Positions 1 through 6,077 of a DNA stretch of 34,686 nt are shown one piece after another. Origin of the DNA: MB1-2 sp046566065. Lineage in GTDB: Bacteria > Actinomycetota > CADDZG01 > WHSQ01. How positions within the stretch are numbered: position 1 is the first letter of the stretch; every line of letters starts with the position of its first letter. A model generated the notes under the pieces. It saw nothing but the letters and a program-made list of their open reading frames with translations. It was not told the DNA's origin and made no database searches. Both the position numbers and the translations under genes were made by a program. The DNA is taken from positions 1-34,686 of the forward strand of contig JBKHXK010000026.1 in NCBI GenBank assembly GCA_046566065.1, in the 5' to 3' direction.

Positions 1-147
1 CGCGGTCAGAACCGTTCCCACCGCGGTGGCTCCGCCGATCCGATCAGCGAGGATCGCGATGGCGAAGACACCCACCCAGTCGCCCAGGCTGGAGACGAAC
101 TGGGCCAGGAAGAAACGGAAGAAGTTGCCGTTGCGGAGCAACGACAT
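1..147 (-). CDS. MFS transporter, N-terminal fragment (runs off the left edge)
   Basis: The visible N-terminus reads MSLLRNGNFFRFFLAQ and then FVSSLGDWVGVFAIAIL. This is the usual opening of major facilitator superfamily exporters of the macrolide/drug-efflux type, with a charged start, an FLAQ...SSLGDW first transmembrane segment and motif-A territory beyond the window edge. Only about 49 residues are present, so the substrate cannot be inferred. ATG at 145-147 is the only standard start codon in this frame. It has only a weak GAGGA about 10 nt upstream, while a full AGGAGG lies at 221-226, far from it. The frame stays open to that site and an ATC codon sits at 211-213, so the true N-terminus may be 22 residues longer (see findings). 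It is downstream of topA on the same strand. Confidence 0.75.
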   Translation of the reverse strand, partial: MSLLRNGNFFRFFLAQFVSSLGDWVGVFAIAILADRIGGATAVGTVLTA

Positions 148-220
148 ATAGGAGACGTCCTCGGTATCGCCGCTGAGGATCCGAAGGTCAGGGCGATCAG
201 GCGCTGGCTGGATGCCGACT

Positions 221-226
221 CCTCCT
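221..226 (-). promoter_or_regulatory. Strong Shine-Dalgarno AGGAGG without a standard start codon
   Basis: On the minus strand AGGAGG is followed after exactly 7 nt by ATC (211-213), in frame with the MFS gene and 22 codons before its first ATG. No ATG, GTG or TTG lies at initiation distance. Either a rare ATC start is used, the assembled base is wrong, or the site is accidental. Confidence 0.45.
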
Positions 227-231
227 GTTAG

Positions 232-243
232 GTCTGATCAGAC
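232..243. repeat. 12-bp perfect palindrome, possible operator of the MFS gene
   Basis: GTCTGATCAGAC is perfectly self-complementary and lies between the topA stop and the Shine-Dalgarno of the MFS gene. Outer TAGG (229-232) and CCTA (246-249) extend the symmetry loosely. An operator for a local repressor is an inference; no regulator gene is visible next to it. Confidence 0.35.
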
Positions 244-266
244 ATCCTAGGTGGCACCCTGCGACA

Positions 267-2924
267 TCAAGGGGCTTGTTTCTTGGCGGCCCCCCCGGCC
301 GTCGTCTTCTTGCGAGAGGTCTTCTTCTTCGTGGTCTTCTTGCGACGAGGCTTGGCCGGGCCCGCAGCGCGTTTCTCGGCGAGCATCTCCGCCGCACGCT
401 CCTTCGTGATCGTGTCCGGGCTGGCCCCCTTCGGGAGCGAGGCGTTCGTGGTGCCGTCCGTCACGTATGGGCCGTATCGGCCGCTTTTGACCACGATCGG
501 CTCTCCTGTCACCGGATCGTCGCCCAGCTCCTTCAGCGGGGGGGCCGCGGTGCGCCCCCGGCCGCGCTTCGGCTGGGCGAACAGAGCCAGCGCCTCCTCC
601 AGGGTCACCGTGAAGAGCTGCTCCTCGGACTCCAGGGAACGAGTGTCCTTGTCCTTCTTCAGGTAGGGGCCGTAGCGCCCGTTCAGGGCCTGGATCTCCT
701 GGCCATCGGCCGGATCCGTGCCGACCACGCGAGGCAGGCTGAGCAGCCGCAGGGCTTCGTCGAGCGTCACCGTCGCCGGGTCCATCGTCTGGAAAAGCGA
801 CGCGGTCGGAGGCTTCTTCTTCGATCCCTCTTCGAGCTCACCCAGTTGCACGTAGGGGCCGAAACGGCCGATCTTCAGATGGACGGGCTCACCGGTCTCG
901 GGGTGCTTGCCGAGCTCGCGGTCGTTGCTCGGAGCCGCCAGCAGCTCCTCTGCCTTGGCTACCGTCAGCTCGTCGAGAGGCAGGTCTTCGGGGATCGAAA
1001 CGGTCTCGTCACCGCGCTGGATGTAGGGGCCGTAGCGACCGGCTCGCGCCACGATCTCGCGCCCCTGGTCGTCCGTTCCGATGGGGACCGAATTCACCTC
1101 GCGCGCGTCGATCTCGTCCAGCCGCTGGGAGACCATCGCGTGCAAGCCGGGCTCGCCGTTGCCGAAGTAGAAACGCTTCAACCACGGGAGAGCCTCTTCT
1201 TCGCCGGTAGCGATCTCGTCCAGGTCTTCTTCCATGCCCGCGGTGAAGTCGTAATCGACCAACCGAGCGAAGTGCTGTTTGAGGAGCCGCACGACCGAGA
1301 AAGCGGTGAGCGACGGGACAAGGGCCGAGCCCTTCTTCCACACGTAGCCGCGGCTCTGGATCGTCTGGATGATGCTGGCGTAGGTGGACGGCCGACCCAC
1401 GCCCATCTCCTCGAGCTGCTTGACCAGCGAAGCCTCGGTGAAGCGTGCGGGGGGCTTCGTCTCGTGGCCGCGCGGTTGGAGGTCCGACGCGCGCACCTTC
1501 TGCCCTTCCTCCAGCGGCGGCAGACGGACGTCACGGTCTTCAAGGGCGGCATCGGGATCGTCGCTGCCCTCCACGTAAGCCTTCAGGAAGCCCGGGAACG
1601 AGATGACCTTCCCGCTAGCCGAGAACTCGGCCCGCTTCCCGCTCGAAGCCTCGGCGACCAGACGCACGTGGGCACTTTGGCCTCTCGCGTCGGACATCTG
1701 AGAGGCCACGGTCCGCTTCCAGATCAGCTCGTACAGCCGGGCCTCGTCACTCGAGACCTGGCGGGCGACCTCGTCGGGCATCCGGAAGGTTTCACCGGCC
1801 GGCCTGATCGCCTCGTGTGCCTCTTGCGCGTTCTTCGACTTCTTCGTGTACACCCGGGGCTTCTCCGGGACGTACTCGGGGCCATACAGATCCTTCGCCA
1901 GAGAACGGGCCATCGCCACGGCAGATCCAGACAAGGTCACACTGTCCGTACGCATGTAGGTGATGAACCCGTTCTCGTAAAGGGTCTGCGCCGCTCGCAT
2001 CGTGCGGCTGGCGGTGAATCCAAGCTTGCGACCGGCCTCCTGCTGCATCGTGGAAGTGATGAAGGGGGCGTAAGGGGACCGCTTGAACGGCTTCTGCTCG
2101 ACCGAGCTCACCGTGAACGACGACTCTTGCAACGCGTCCGCCAACTGCGTTGCCGCGTCCTGATCGAGCACGACGACGCCTTCACGCGTGACATTGCCCA
2201 ACGCATCGAAGTCCTTACCCGTTGCTACGCGGGCGTCGTCGACGGACAGCAAGGCTGCGACAAAGATCTCGTCGGAGGACCCGGCTGCCGCGAAGTGACC
2301 TTCCACGTCCCAGTAGCCGGCGGAGCGGAACCGCATCCGAGCTTCCTCGCGCTCGACGATCATGCGGGTTGCGACGCTCTGCACACGACCGGCGGACAGC
2401 CCGGGCATGACCTTCTTCCACAGAACGGGCGAGACCTCGAATCCGAACAGGCGGTCGAGGATCCGGCGGCCTTCTTGCGCGTCGACGAGGCGGCGATCCA
2501 GATCGCGTGGGTTCTCGACGGCTTCGCGGATCGCCTGCGGCGTGATCTCGTGGAAGACCATCCGCTTCACGGGGATGGTGGGCGAAAGCACCTCCTGCAG
2601 ATGCCAGGCGATCGACTCTCCCTCGCGATCCTCATCAGTGGCGAGGTAGAGCTCGTCGACGTTCTTCAGAAGCTGCTTCAGCTTGGTCACCTGAGGCTTC
2701 TTCTTCCGGGGCACGACGTAGAGGGGCTTGAAATCGTTCTCGACGTCCACACCCAGCCGCTTCGCCCAAGGCTCGTTCTTATAGGCCGCCGGGATCTCCG
2801 AGGCGTTCTCGGGAAGATCGCGCACGTGACCGATCGAGGACTCGACCAGATAGTCAGAGCCCAGGATCTTGCTGATCGTCTTCGCCTTCGCCGGTGACTC
2901 GACGATGACCAGGTTCTTAGCCAA
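267..2924 (-). CDS. topA: DNA topoisomerase I (type IA), actinobacterial form
   Basis: Relaxes negatively supercoiled DNA by transient single-strand cleavage. The 885-residue protein starts with a Toprim domain (VIVESPAKAKTI, E9; acidic triad D97, D99, E101 in TDEDREGE). The active-site tyrosine is Y323 in ITYMRTDS. Four C-terminal repeats carry GRYGPY or GRFGPY at about 629, 686, 749 and 815, and a lysine-rich tail fills 858-885. There are no zinc-finger cysteines, which fits actinobacterial TopA, where C-terminal repeats and the basic tail replace them. I chose TTG at 2922-2924 because AAGGAG lies 4 nt upstream and the family begins right at this point. An ATG at 3017 would add 31 residues with no family counterpart. 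On the minus strand TATACA (2994-2999) is a weak candidate -10. The MFS gene follows downstream. Confidence 0.97.
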   Translation of the reverse strand: MAKNLVIVESPAKAKTISKILGSDYLVESSIGHVRDLPENASEIPAAYKNEPWAKRLGVDVENDFKPLYVVPRKKKPQVTKLKQLLKNVDELYLATDEDREGESIAWHLQEVLSPTIPVKRMVFHEITPQAIREAVENPRDLDRRLVDAQEGRRILDRLFGFEVSPVLWKKVMPGLSAGRVQSVATRMIVEREEARMRFRSAGYWDVEGHFAAAGSSDEIFVAALLSVDDARVATGKDFDALGNVTREGVVVLDQDAATQLADALQESSFTVSSVEQKPFKRSPYAPFITSTMQQEAGRKLGFTASRTMRAAQTLYENGFITYMRTDSVTLSGSAVAMARSLAKDLYGPEYVPEKPRVYTKKSKNAQEAHEAIRPAGETFRMPDEVARQVSSDEARLYELIWKRTVASQMSDARGQSAHVRLVAEASSGKRAEFSASGKVISFPGFLKAYVEGSDDPDAALEDRDVRLPPLEEGQKVRASDLQPRGHETKPPARFTEASLVKQLEEMGVGRPSTYASIIQTIQSRGYVWKKGSALVPSLTAFSVVRLLKQHFARLVDYDFTAGMEEDLDEIATGEEEALPWLKRFYFGNGEPGLHAMVSQRLDEIDAREVNSVPIGTDDQGREIVARAGRYGPYIQRGDETVSIPEDLPLDELTVAKAEELLAAPSNDRELGKHPETGEPVHLKIGRFGPYVQLGELEEGSKKKPPTASLFQTMDPATVTLDEALRLLSLPRVVGTDPADGQEIQALNGRYGPYLKKDKDTRSLESEEQLFTVTLEEALALFAQPKRGRGRTAAPPLKELGDDPVTGEPIVVKSGRYGPYVTDGTTNASLPKGASPDTITKERAAEMLAEKRAAGPAKPRRKKTTKKKTSRKKTTAGGAAKKQAP

Positions 2925-3091
2925 GCTGCTCCTTGAGTCGTCCACAGCGGGGAGGAACCTCGCACCCGCGTGCCGGGATCGGTCTGCGGCCGCTGTATAG
3001 GGGCCTTTCACGCCCATTGATATCAGCCGGTGTCAATCAACGGTCCCGGGGCCGGCCATGTTCCCTGCCTCGGAGGCCGATCCCACGGGGC

Positions 3092-3097
3092 TACCAT
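3092..3097 (+). promoter_or_regulatory. Candidate -10 (TACCAT) for a leaderless dedA transcript
   Basis: TACCAT fits TANNNT and ends exactly 7 nt before the ATG at 3105, so transcription would start at or next to the start codon. No Shine-Dalgarno and no good -35 are visible. Confidence 0.45.
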
Positions 3098-3104
3098 CCC
3101 GGGC

Positions 3105-3749
3105 ATGGAAGCCCTGGTCGAGCCGATCATCCACCTCATGGAGGGGTGGGTCTCCGACTACGGCTACTGGGCCATCTTCCTGCTCATGTTGCTCGAATCG
3201 GCCTGTATCCCCTTCCCGAGCGAGGTCACGATGTTGGTCGGGGGCTTCTACGTAGTAGAGGGAGACCTGAGCCTGTTCTGGGTCACGGTCGCCGGGGTCG
3301 TGGGCAACCTGGTGGGGTCGTGGATCGCCTATGCGATCGGGCGCAAGACGGGCCGGGCCCTGCTCGATCGATACGGGCGCTACATCCTCATCCGCTCGCA
3401 CGACATCGACAAGGCCGAGGTGTGGTGGGACAAGCACGGCGAAGCGGCAACCTTCTTCAGCCGACTCCTCCCCGTGATCCGCACCTTCATCTCACTTCCT
3501 GCGGGGATCGCCAAGATGCCGCTGGGGAAGTTCACCCTGTACACGTTCCTCGGCGTGATCCCATGGACCTTCGGGCTCGCCTACGCAGGCGTGATCGTGG
3601 GCGAGAACTGGGAGAAGGTATTCGCCTACTTCGACATCCCAACCCTCGTCATCGGAACCACGCTGGTGGCTGCTGCCGGCATCTGGTACGTGCGCAGGCG
3701 CAAACGGCAGAAGGCGACCGCGGAAGCGATCACCGACGCGGAGGCTTAG
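3105..3749 (+). CDS. DedA-family membrane protein (SNARE-associated / VTT domain)
   Basis: DedA proteins are inner-membrane proteins tied to lipid (undecaprenyl-phosphate or phosphatidylethanolamine) translocation and membrane homeostasis. The 214-residue protein has the family signature ESACIPFPSE (residues 31-40), a glycine-rich membrane segment with GNLVGSWIAYAIGRKTGR, and the second re-entrant motif FFSRLLPVIRTFISLPAG. A C-terminal transmembrane helix is followed by a basic and acidic tail. ATG 3105 is preferred over the upstream in-frame start at 3030 because family homology begins there and a -10 lies 7 nt upstream. Its stop codon interlocks with that of the convergent HD gene (TTAG at 3746-3749). 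Confidence 0.92.
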   Translation: MEALVEPIIHLMEGWVSDYGYWAIFLLMLLESACIPFPSEVTMLVGGFYVVEGDLSLFWVTVAGVVGNLVGSWIAYAIGRKTGRALLDRYGRYILIRSHDIDKAEVWWDKHGEAATFFSRLLPVIRTFISLPAGIAKMPLGKFTLYTFLGVIPWTFGLAYAGVIVGENWEKVFAYFDIPTLVIGTTLVAAAGIWYVRRRKRQKATAEAITDAEA

Positions 3750-4297
3750 ACCAGGTCGATCTCCCGCGCGATCTCTTGAAGGCCCCCTATCGAGATCGCG
3801 ATGAACTCGTCCATCGGGATCCCGATCTTCTCCTCGACCTCTCGGATCTCTTCCCGTTCGACACCGGGCGCGAACGACTTCTCTTTGAGCTTCTTCTTGA
3901 CCGACGAGACCTTCATGCCGTTCGCCTTCTCCGGACGGACCAGTGCGGACGCGACGAGAAGTCCTGCCACGGCGTCCGCGTGCACGATCGCTTTGGACAT
4001 GAGGTCCGTCCGAAACTGCGGCTCCTTGTGCGCCACGATCGCATTCAGGACCTCTTCGTCCTCGTAGCCCTCGGAACGCAGCCACTCGACGGTCAGCTTC
4101 GTGTGTCGATCGAAGTCGTCGGCGGTCTGGTCGTAGTCGAGGTCATGGAACAAACCTGCGTAGCCCCAGCGCTGTTCGTCCTCGCCGAAGTGCCGCGCCA
4201 GAGCGCGCATCACGCCCTCAACCGAGATCAGGTGACGATAGGTGATGTCTTTCTCGGTGTATCTCTTCACGAGCTCGAGAGCCGTAGCTCTATCCAC
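3746..4297 (-). CDS. HD-domain metal-dependent phosphohydrolase
   Basis: A 183-residue HDIG-type protein. Likely metal ligands are H22 (RHLISVEGV), H51-D52 (GLFHDLDYD), H90 (IVAHKE) and D108 (HADAV). Such proteins hydrolyse nucleotides or phosphoesters; the substrate is not visible. GTG 4297 begins 5 nt after the stop of the upstream RCK gene with GGAG about 8 nt ahead, so it should be the third gene of the RCK operon. A link to nucleotide signalling that controls potassium uptake (for example cyclic dinucleotides) is attractive but only an inference. It could equally be a housekeeping HD hydrolase. Confidence 0.85.
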   Translation of the reverse strand: MDRATALELVKRYTEKDITYRHLISVEGVMRALARHFGEDEQRWGYAGLFHDLDYDQTADDFDRHTKLTVEWLRSEGYEDEEVLNAIVAHKEPQFRTDLMSKAIVHADAVAGLLVASALVRPEKANGMKVSSVKKKLKEKSFAPGVEREEIREVEEKIGIPMDEFIAISIGGLQEIAREIDLV

Positions 4298-4299
4298 TA

Positions 4300-4977
4300 T
4301 CAGTCTCCGGTCAGGGCGCGCTTCAGGTCGCTCTCGGCTTCCGGTGACGCGAGAGCCATGACCTCATCACCCGCTCGCAGAGGCGTCTCCTTCGTCGGAG
4401 CTATCACGTGCCGGTCTCGGACTACGGCGACGAGCGTGCAATCCGGGGGGATGCTCAACTCGCCAACGGTCTTACCCTCGGCCGGAGAACCCTCGGCCAG
4501 GGTCACTTCCACGAGGGCCACCTTTCCCTGCTCCAAGCGCAGGAGCCGGACCAGGTCACCGACCGAGACCGCCTCTTCGACCAAAGAGGTGAGGAGGTGG
4601 GGGGTGCTCACTGCGACGTCTACGCCCCAGCTCTCGGTAAAGAGCCACTCGTTGTCGGGATGATTGACGCGAGCCACCACGCGCGGCACGGCGAACTCCT
4701 GCTTGGCCAGCAGTGAGATCACGAGGTTGTCCTCGTCATCCCCGGTGGCGGCGACCATGACGTCGCAGGAGGAGAGAACGGCCGCATCCAGCGTGTGAAT
4801 CTCGCAGGCATCGCCCTTGATCCAGTTGACCTCCAGCTCATCGCGCAGAGCGGCGATCAGGTCTTCGTTCTGCTCGATCAGCACGATCTCGTGGCCCTTC
4901 GCCTGAAGGTCCTTGCAGACGAATCGCCCCACGTTGCCGGCGCCCGCCACGCATATCCGGATCCTCCTGGGGCTCAC
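4300..4977 (-). CDS. ceoC: TrkA-like RCK protein, CeoC type
   Basis: A 225-residue cytosolic regulator of potassium transport with an RCK_N Rossmann domain (nucleotide-binding AGAGNVG at residues 11-17, β2 acidic end in VLIEQN) over about 1-120, and an RCK_C domain over about 140-222. These proteins gate K+ channels or symporters in response to NAD(H) or other nucleotides. The ATG overlaps the stop of the upstream RCK gene by 4 nt (ATGA, 4974-4977), so the pair is translationally coupled and probably forms a hetero-oligomer. No trkG/trkH-type pore subunit is in the window. The nearest K+ transporter is the KimA-type gene 1.1 kb away. Confidence 0.92.
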   Translation of the reverse strand: MSPRRIRICVAGAGNVGRFVCKDLQAKGHEIVLIEQNEDLIAALRDELEVNWIKGDACEIHTLDAAVLSSCDVMVAATGDDEDNLVISLLAKQEFAVPRVVARVNHPDNEWLFTESWGVDVAVSTPHLLTSLVEEAVSVGDLVRLLRLEQGKVALVEVTLAEGSPAEGKTVGELSIPPDCTLVAVVRDRHVIAPTKETPLRAGDEVMALASPEAESDLKRALTGD

Positions 4978-5636
4978 TCGGGCTCTCCGACCTTCTTGAC
5001 CTCGGAGTCCATGTCGCCTAGATGACTGCGGGCCGCCGAGATGTAGACGATGTCGCCTTCCTGAACCGTGAATTCCTTGTCGGGGATCCGGGGCACTCCG
5101 AAGCGACTGACCGCAACGACGCGGCGGAGCCCGGCTTGATCGACCTCCAGCGCTTTCTTCCCCACCAACTCAGGTGGGGCGGGCAAAGCGGTCACGACGA
5201 CCTCGCCGTTGTCCACCGTGTACTCGACCGGCACCTCGTCGGGGATCAGCGAGCGCAGGATCTGATCTGTGGTCCAGCGAACGGTTGCGACGGTCTGGAT
5301 CCCAAGCCGCTGGTAGATCTGGGCACGTCTCGGGTCGTAGATGCGGGCCACGACGTGGGGGACCCGGTAGTGGTCCTTCGCGACGCGAGCGGAAAGGATG
5401 TTGGAGTTATCGCCCGAGGTGACGGCGGCGAACGCCTCCGCTTCCTCGATGCCCGCCTCGTGGAGGACATCCCGATCGAAGGCGAAGCCCACCACCTTCC
5501 GGCCCGAGAAGTCGTTCCTCAGTCGGTCGAACGCCTTCGGGTTCTTGTCGATGATGGTGACGGAGTGACCCAGCCGCTGCAGGTTGGACGCCAGTTCTGA
5601 GCCCACCCGGCCGCAACCTGCGATCACCACTTCCAC
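4974..5636 (-). CDS. ceoB: TrkA-like RCK protein, CeoB type
   Basis: A 220-residue paralogue of its downstream neighbour. RCK_N has GCGRVG at residues 7-12 and an acidic β2 end in TIIDKN; RCK_C covers about 135-215 (PPELVGKKALEV, EGDIVYISA). It is the first gene of the operon CeoB-CeoC-HD. GTG 5636 is used, with AAAGGGA about 10 nt upstream. The divergent partner is the OB-fold gene followed by the KimA-type transporter, the arrangement I recall around Rv2690c-Rv2694c. It probably senses nucleotide or redox state and gates a potassium transporter. Confidence 0.92.
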   Translation of the reverse strand: MEVVIAGCGRVGSELASNLQRLGHSVTIIDKNPKAFDRLRNDFSGRKVVGFAFDRDVLHEAGIEEAEAFAAVTSGDNSNILSARVAKDHYRVPHVVARIYDPRRAQIYQRLGIQTVATVRWTTDQILRSLIPDEVPVEYTVDNGEVVVTALPAPPELVGKKALEVDQAGLRRVVAVSRFGVPRIPDKEFTVQEGDIVYISAARSHLGDMDSEVKKVGEPE

Positions 5637-5677
5637 GTCTCGATGTCCCTTTCGGCTCGGCCCCCGACCAGCGCGGG

Positions 5678-5691
5678 GATACTGCCATACT
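5678..5691. promoter_or_regulatory. Overlapping divergent -10 candidates between ceoB and the OB-fold/KimA genes
   Basis: The 63-nt gap 5637-5699 must hold both promoters. On the plus strand CATACT (5686-5691) ends 8 nt before GTG 5700. On the minus strand CAGTAT (5678-5683) could start a leader of roughly 35 nt for ceoB. Neither has a clear -35. Confidence 0.3.
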
Positions 5692-5699
5692 TCCCCCTC

Positions 5700-6077
5700 G
5701 TGACTTTCCTAGGTGATGTCATCGAGAGGTTGGCTCGTCCTCCCCAGGAGATCAGAGCAGAGCACCTGAGGCACTGGGCCTCGTCGATCCAGGGCACTAC
5801 CCCCATCGGCTCCGTCCAGGCACGCTCCCGCTACAAGATCGCGGGAGTGATCCAGAACATCCGCATCGACCCGGGCCAGGGCTCGGGTTCGATCGAGGCC
5901 ACCGTCGACGACGGCTCTGGCCGGATCATCGTGAAGTGGTTGGGAAGGCAGACGCTCTCGGGGATCACCTTGGGGGCCGGGTTGGTCTTCGAAGGCATCG
6001 TCGGTGAGGGGCCGCGAGGGAACCTTCAGGTTCTCAACCCCGAGTACGAGCTGATGCCGAACCCGGAACATGGCTAA
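5700..6077 (+). CDS. OB-fold nucleic-acid-binding protein (Rv2694c-like)
   Basis: A 125-residue protein whose core, YKIAGVIQNIRIDPGQGSG followed by IEATVDDGSGRIIVKWLG, is an OB-fold of the tRNA_anti/RecG-wedge kind. A short helical N-terminus (VIERLARPPQEIRAEHLRHW) precedes it. This small OB protein is a frequent neighbour of the CeoBC/APC locus in actinobacteria; its role is unknown. GTG 5700 is chosen because the family begins with VTFLG-type sequence and a -10-like CATACT lies just upstream. The in-frame start at 5643 would give an odd extension overlapping the ceoB promoter. It overlaps the start of the transporter gene by 8 nt, so the two are coupled. Confidence 0.8.
   Translation: MTFLGDVIERLARPPQEIRAEHLRHWASSIQGTTPIGSVQARSRYKIAGVIQNIRIDPGQGSGSIEATVDDGSGRIIVKWLGRQTLSGITLGAGLVFEGIVGEGPRGNLQVLNPEYELMPNPEHG

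Noticed and set aside
276..2897. Long open frame of over 870 codons on the plus strand
   Set aside because: It is fully antisense to topA, whose family motifs are intact. The translation is Arg/Leu-rich without any domain, a usual by-product of high GC.
2925..3017. Earlier ATG for topA giving 31 extra residues
   Set aside because: The extension has no family counterpart and the TTG at 2922-2924 has a good ribosome site exactly at the Toprim start.
3031..3036. TTGACA on the minus strand upstream of topA
   Set aside because: No -10 hexamer is found 16-18 nt downstream; TATACA at 2994-2999 is 31 nt away. A promoter could not be assembled.
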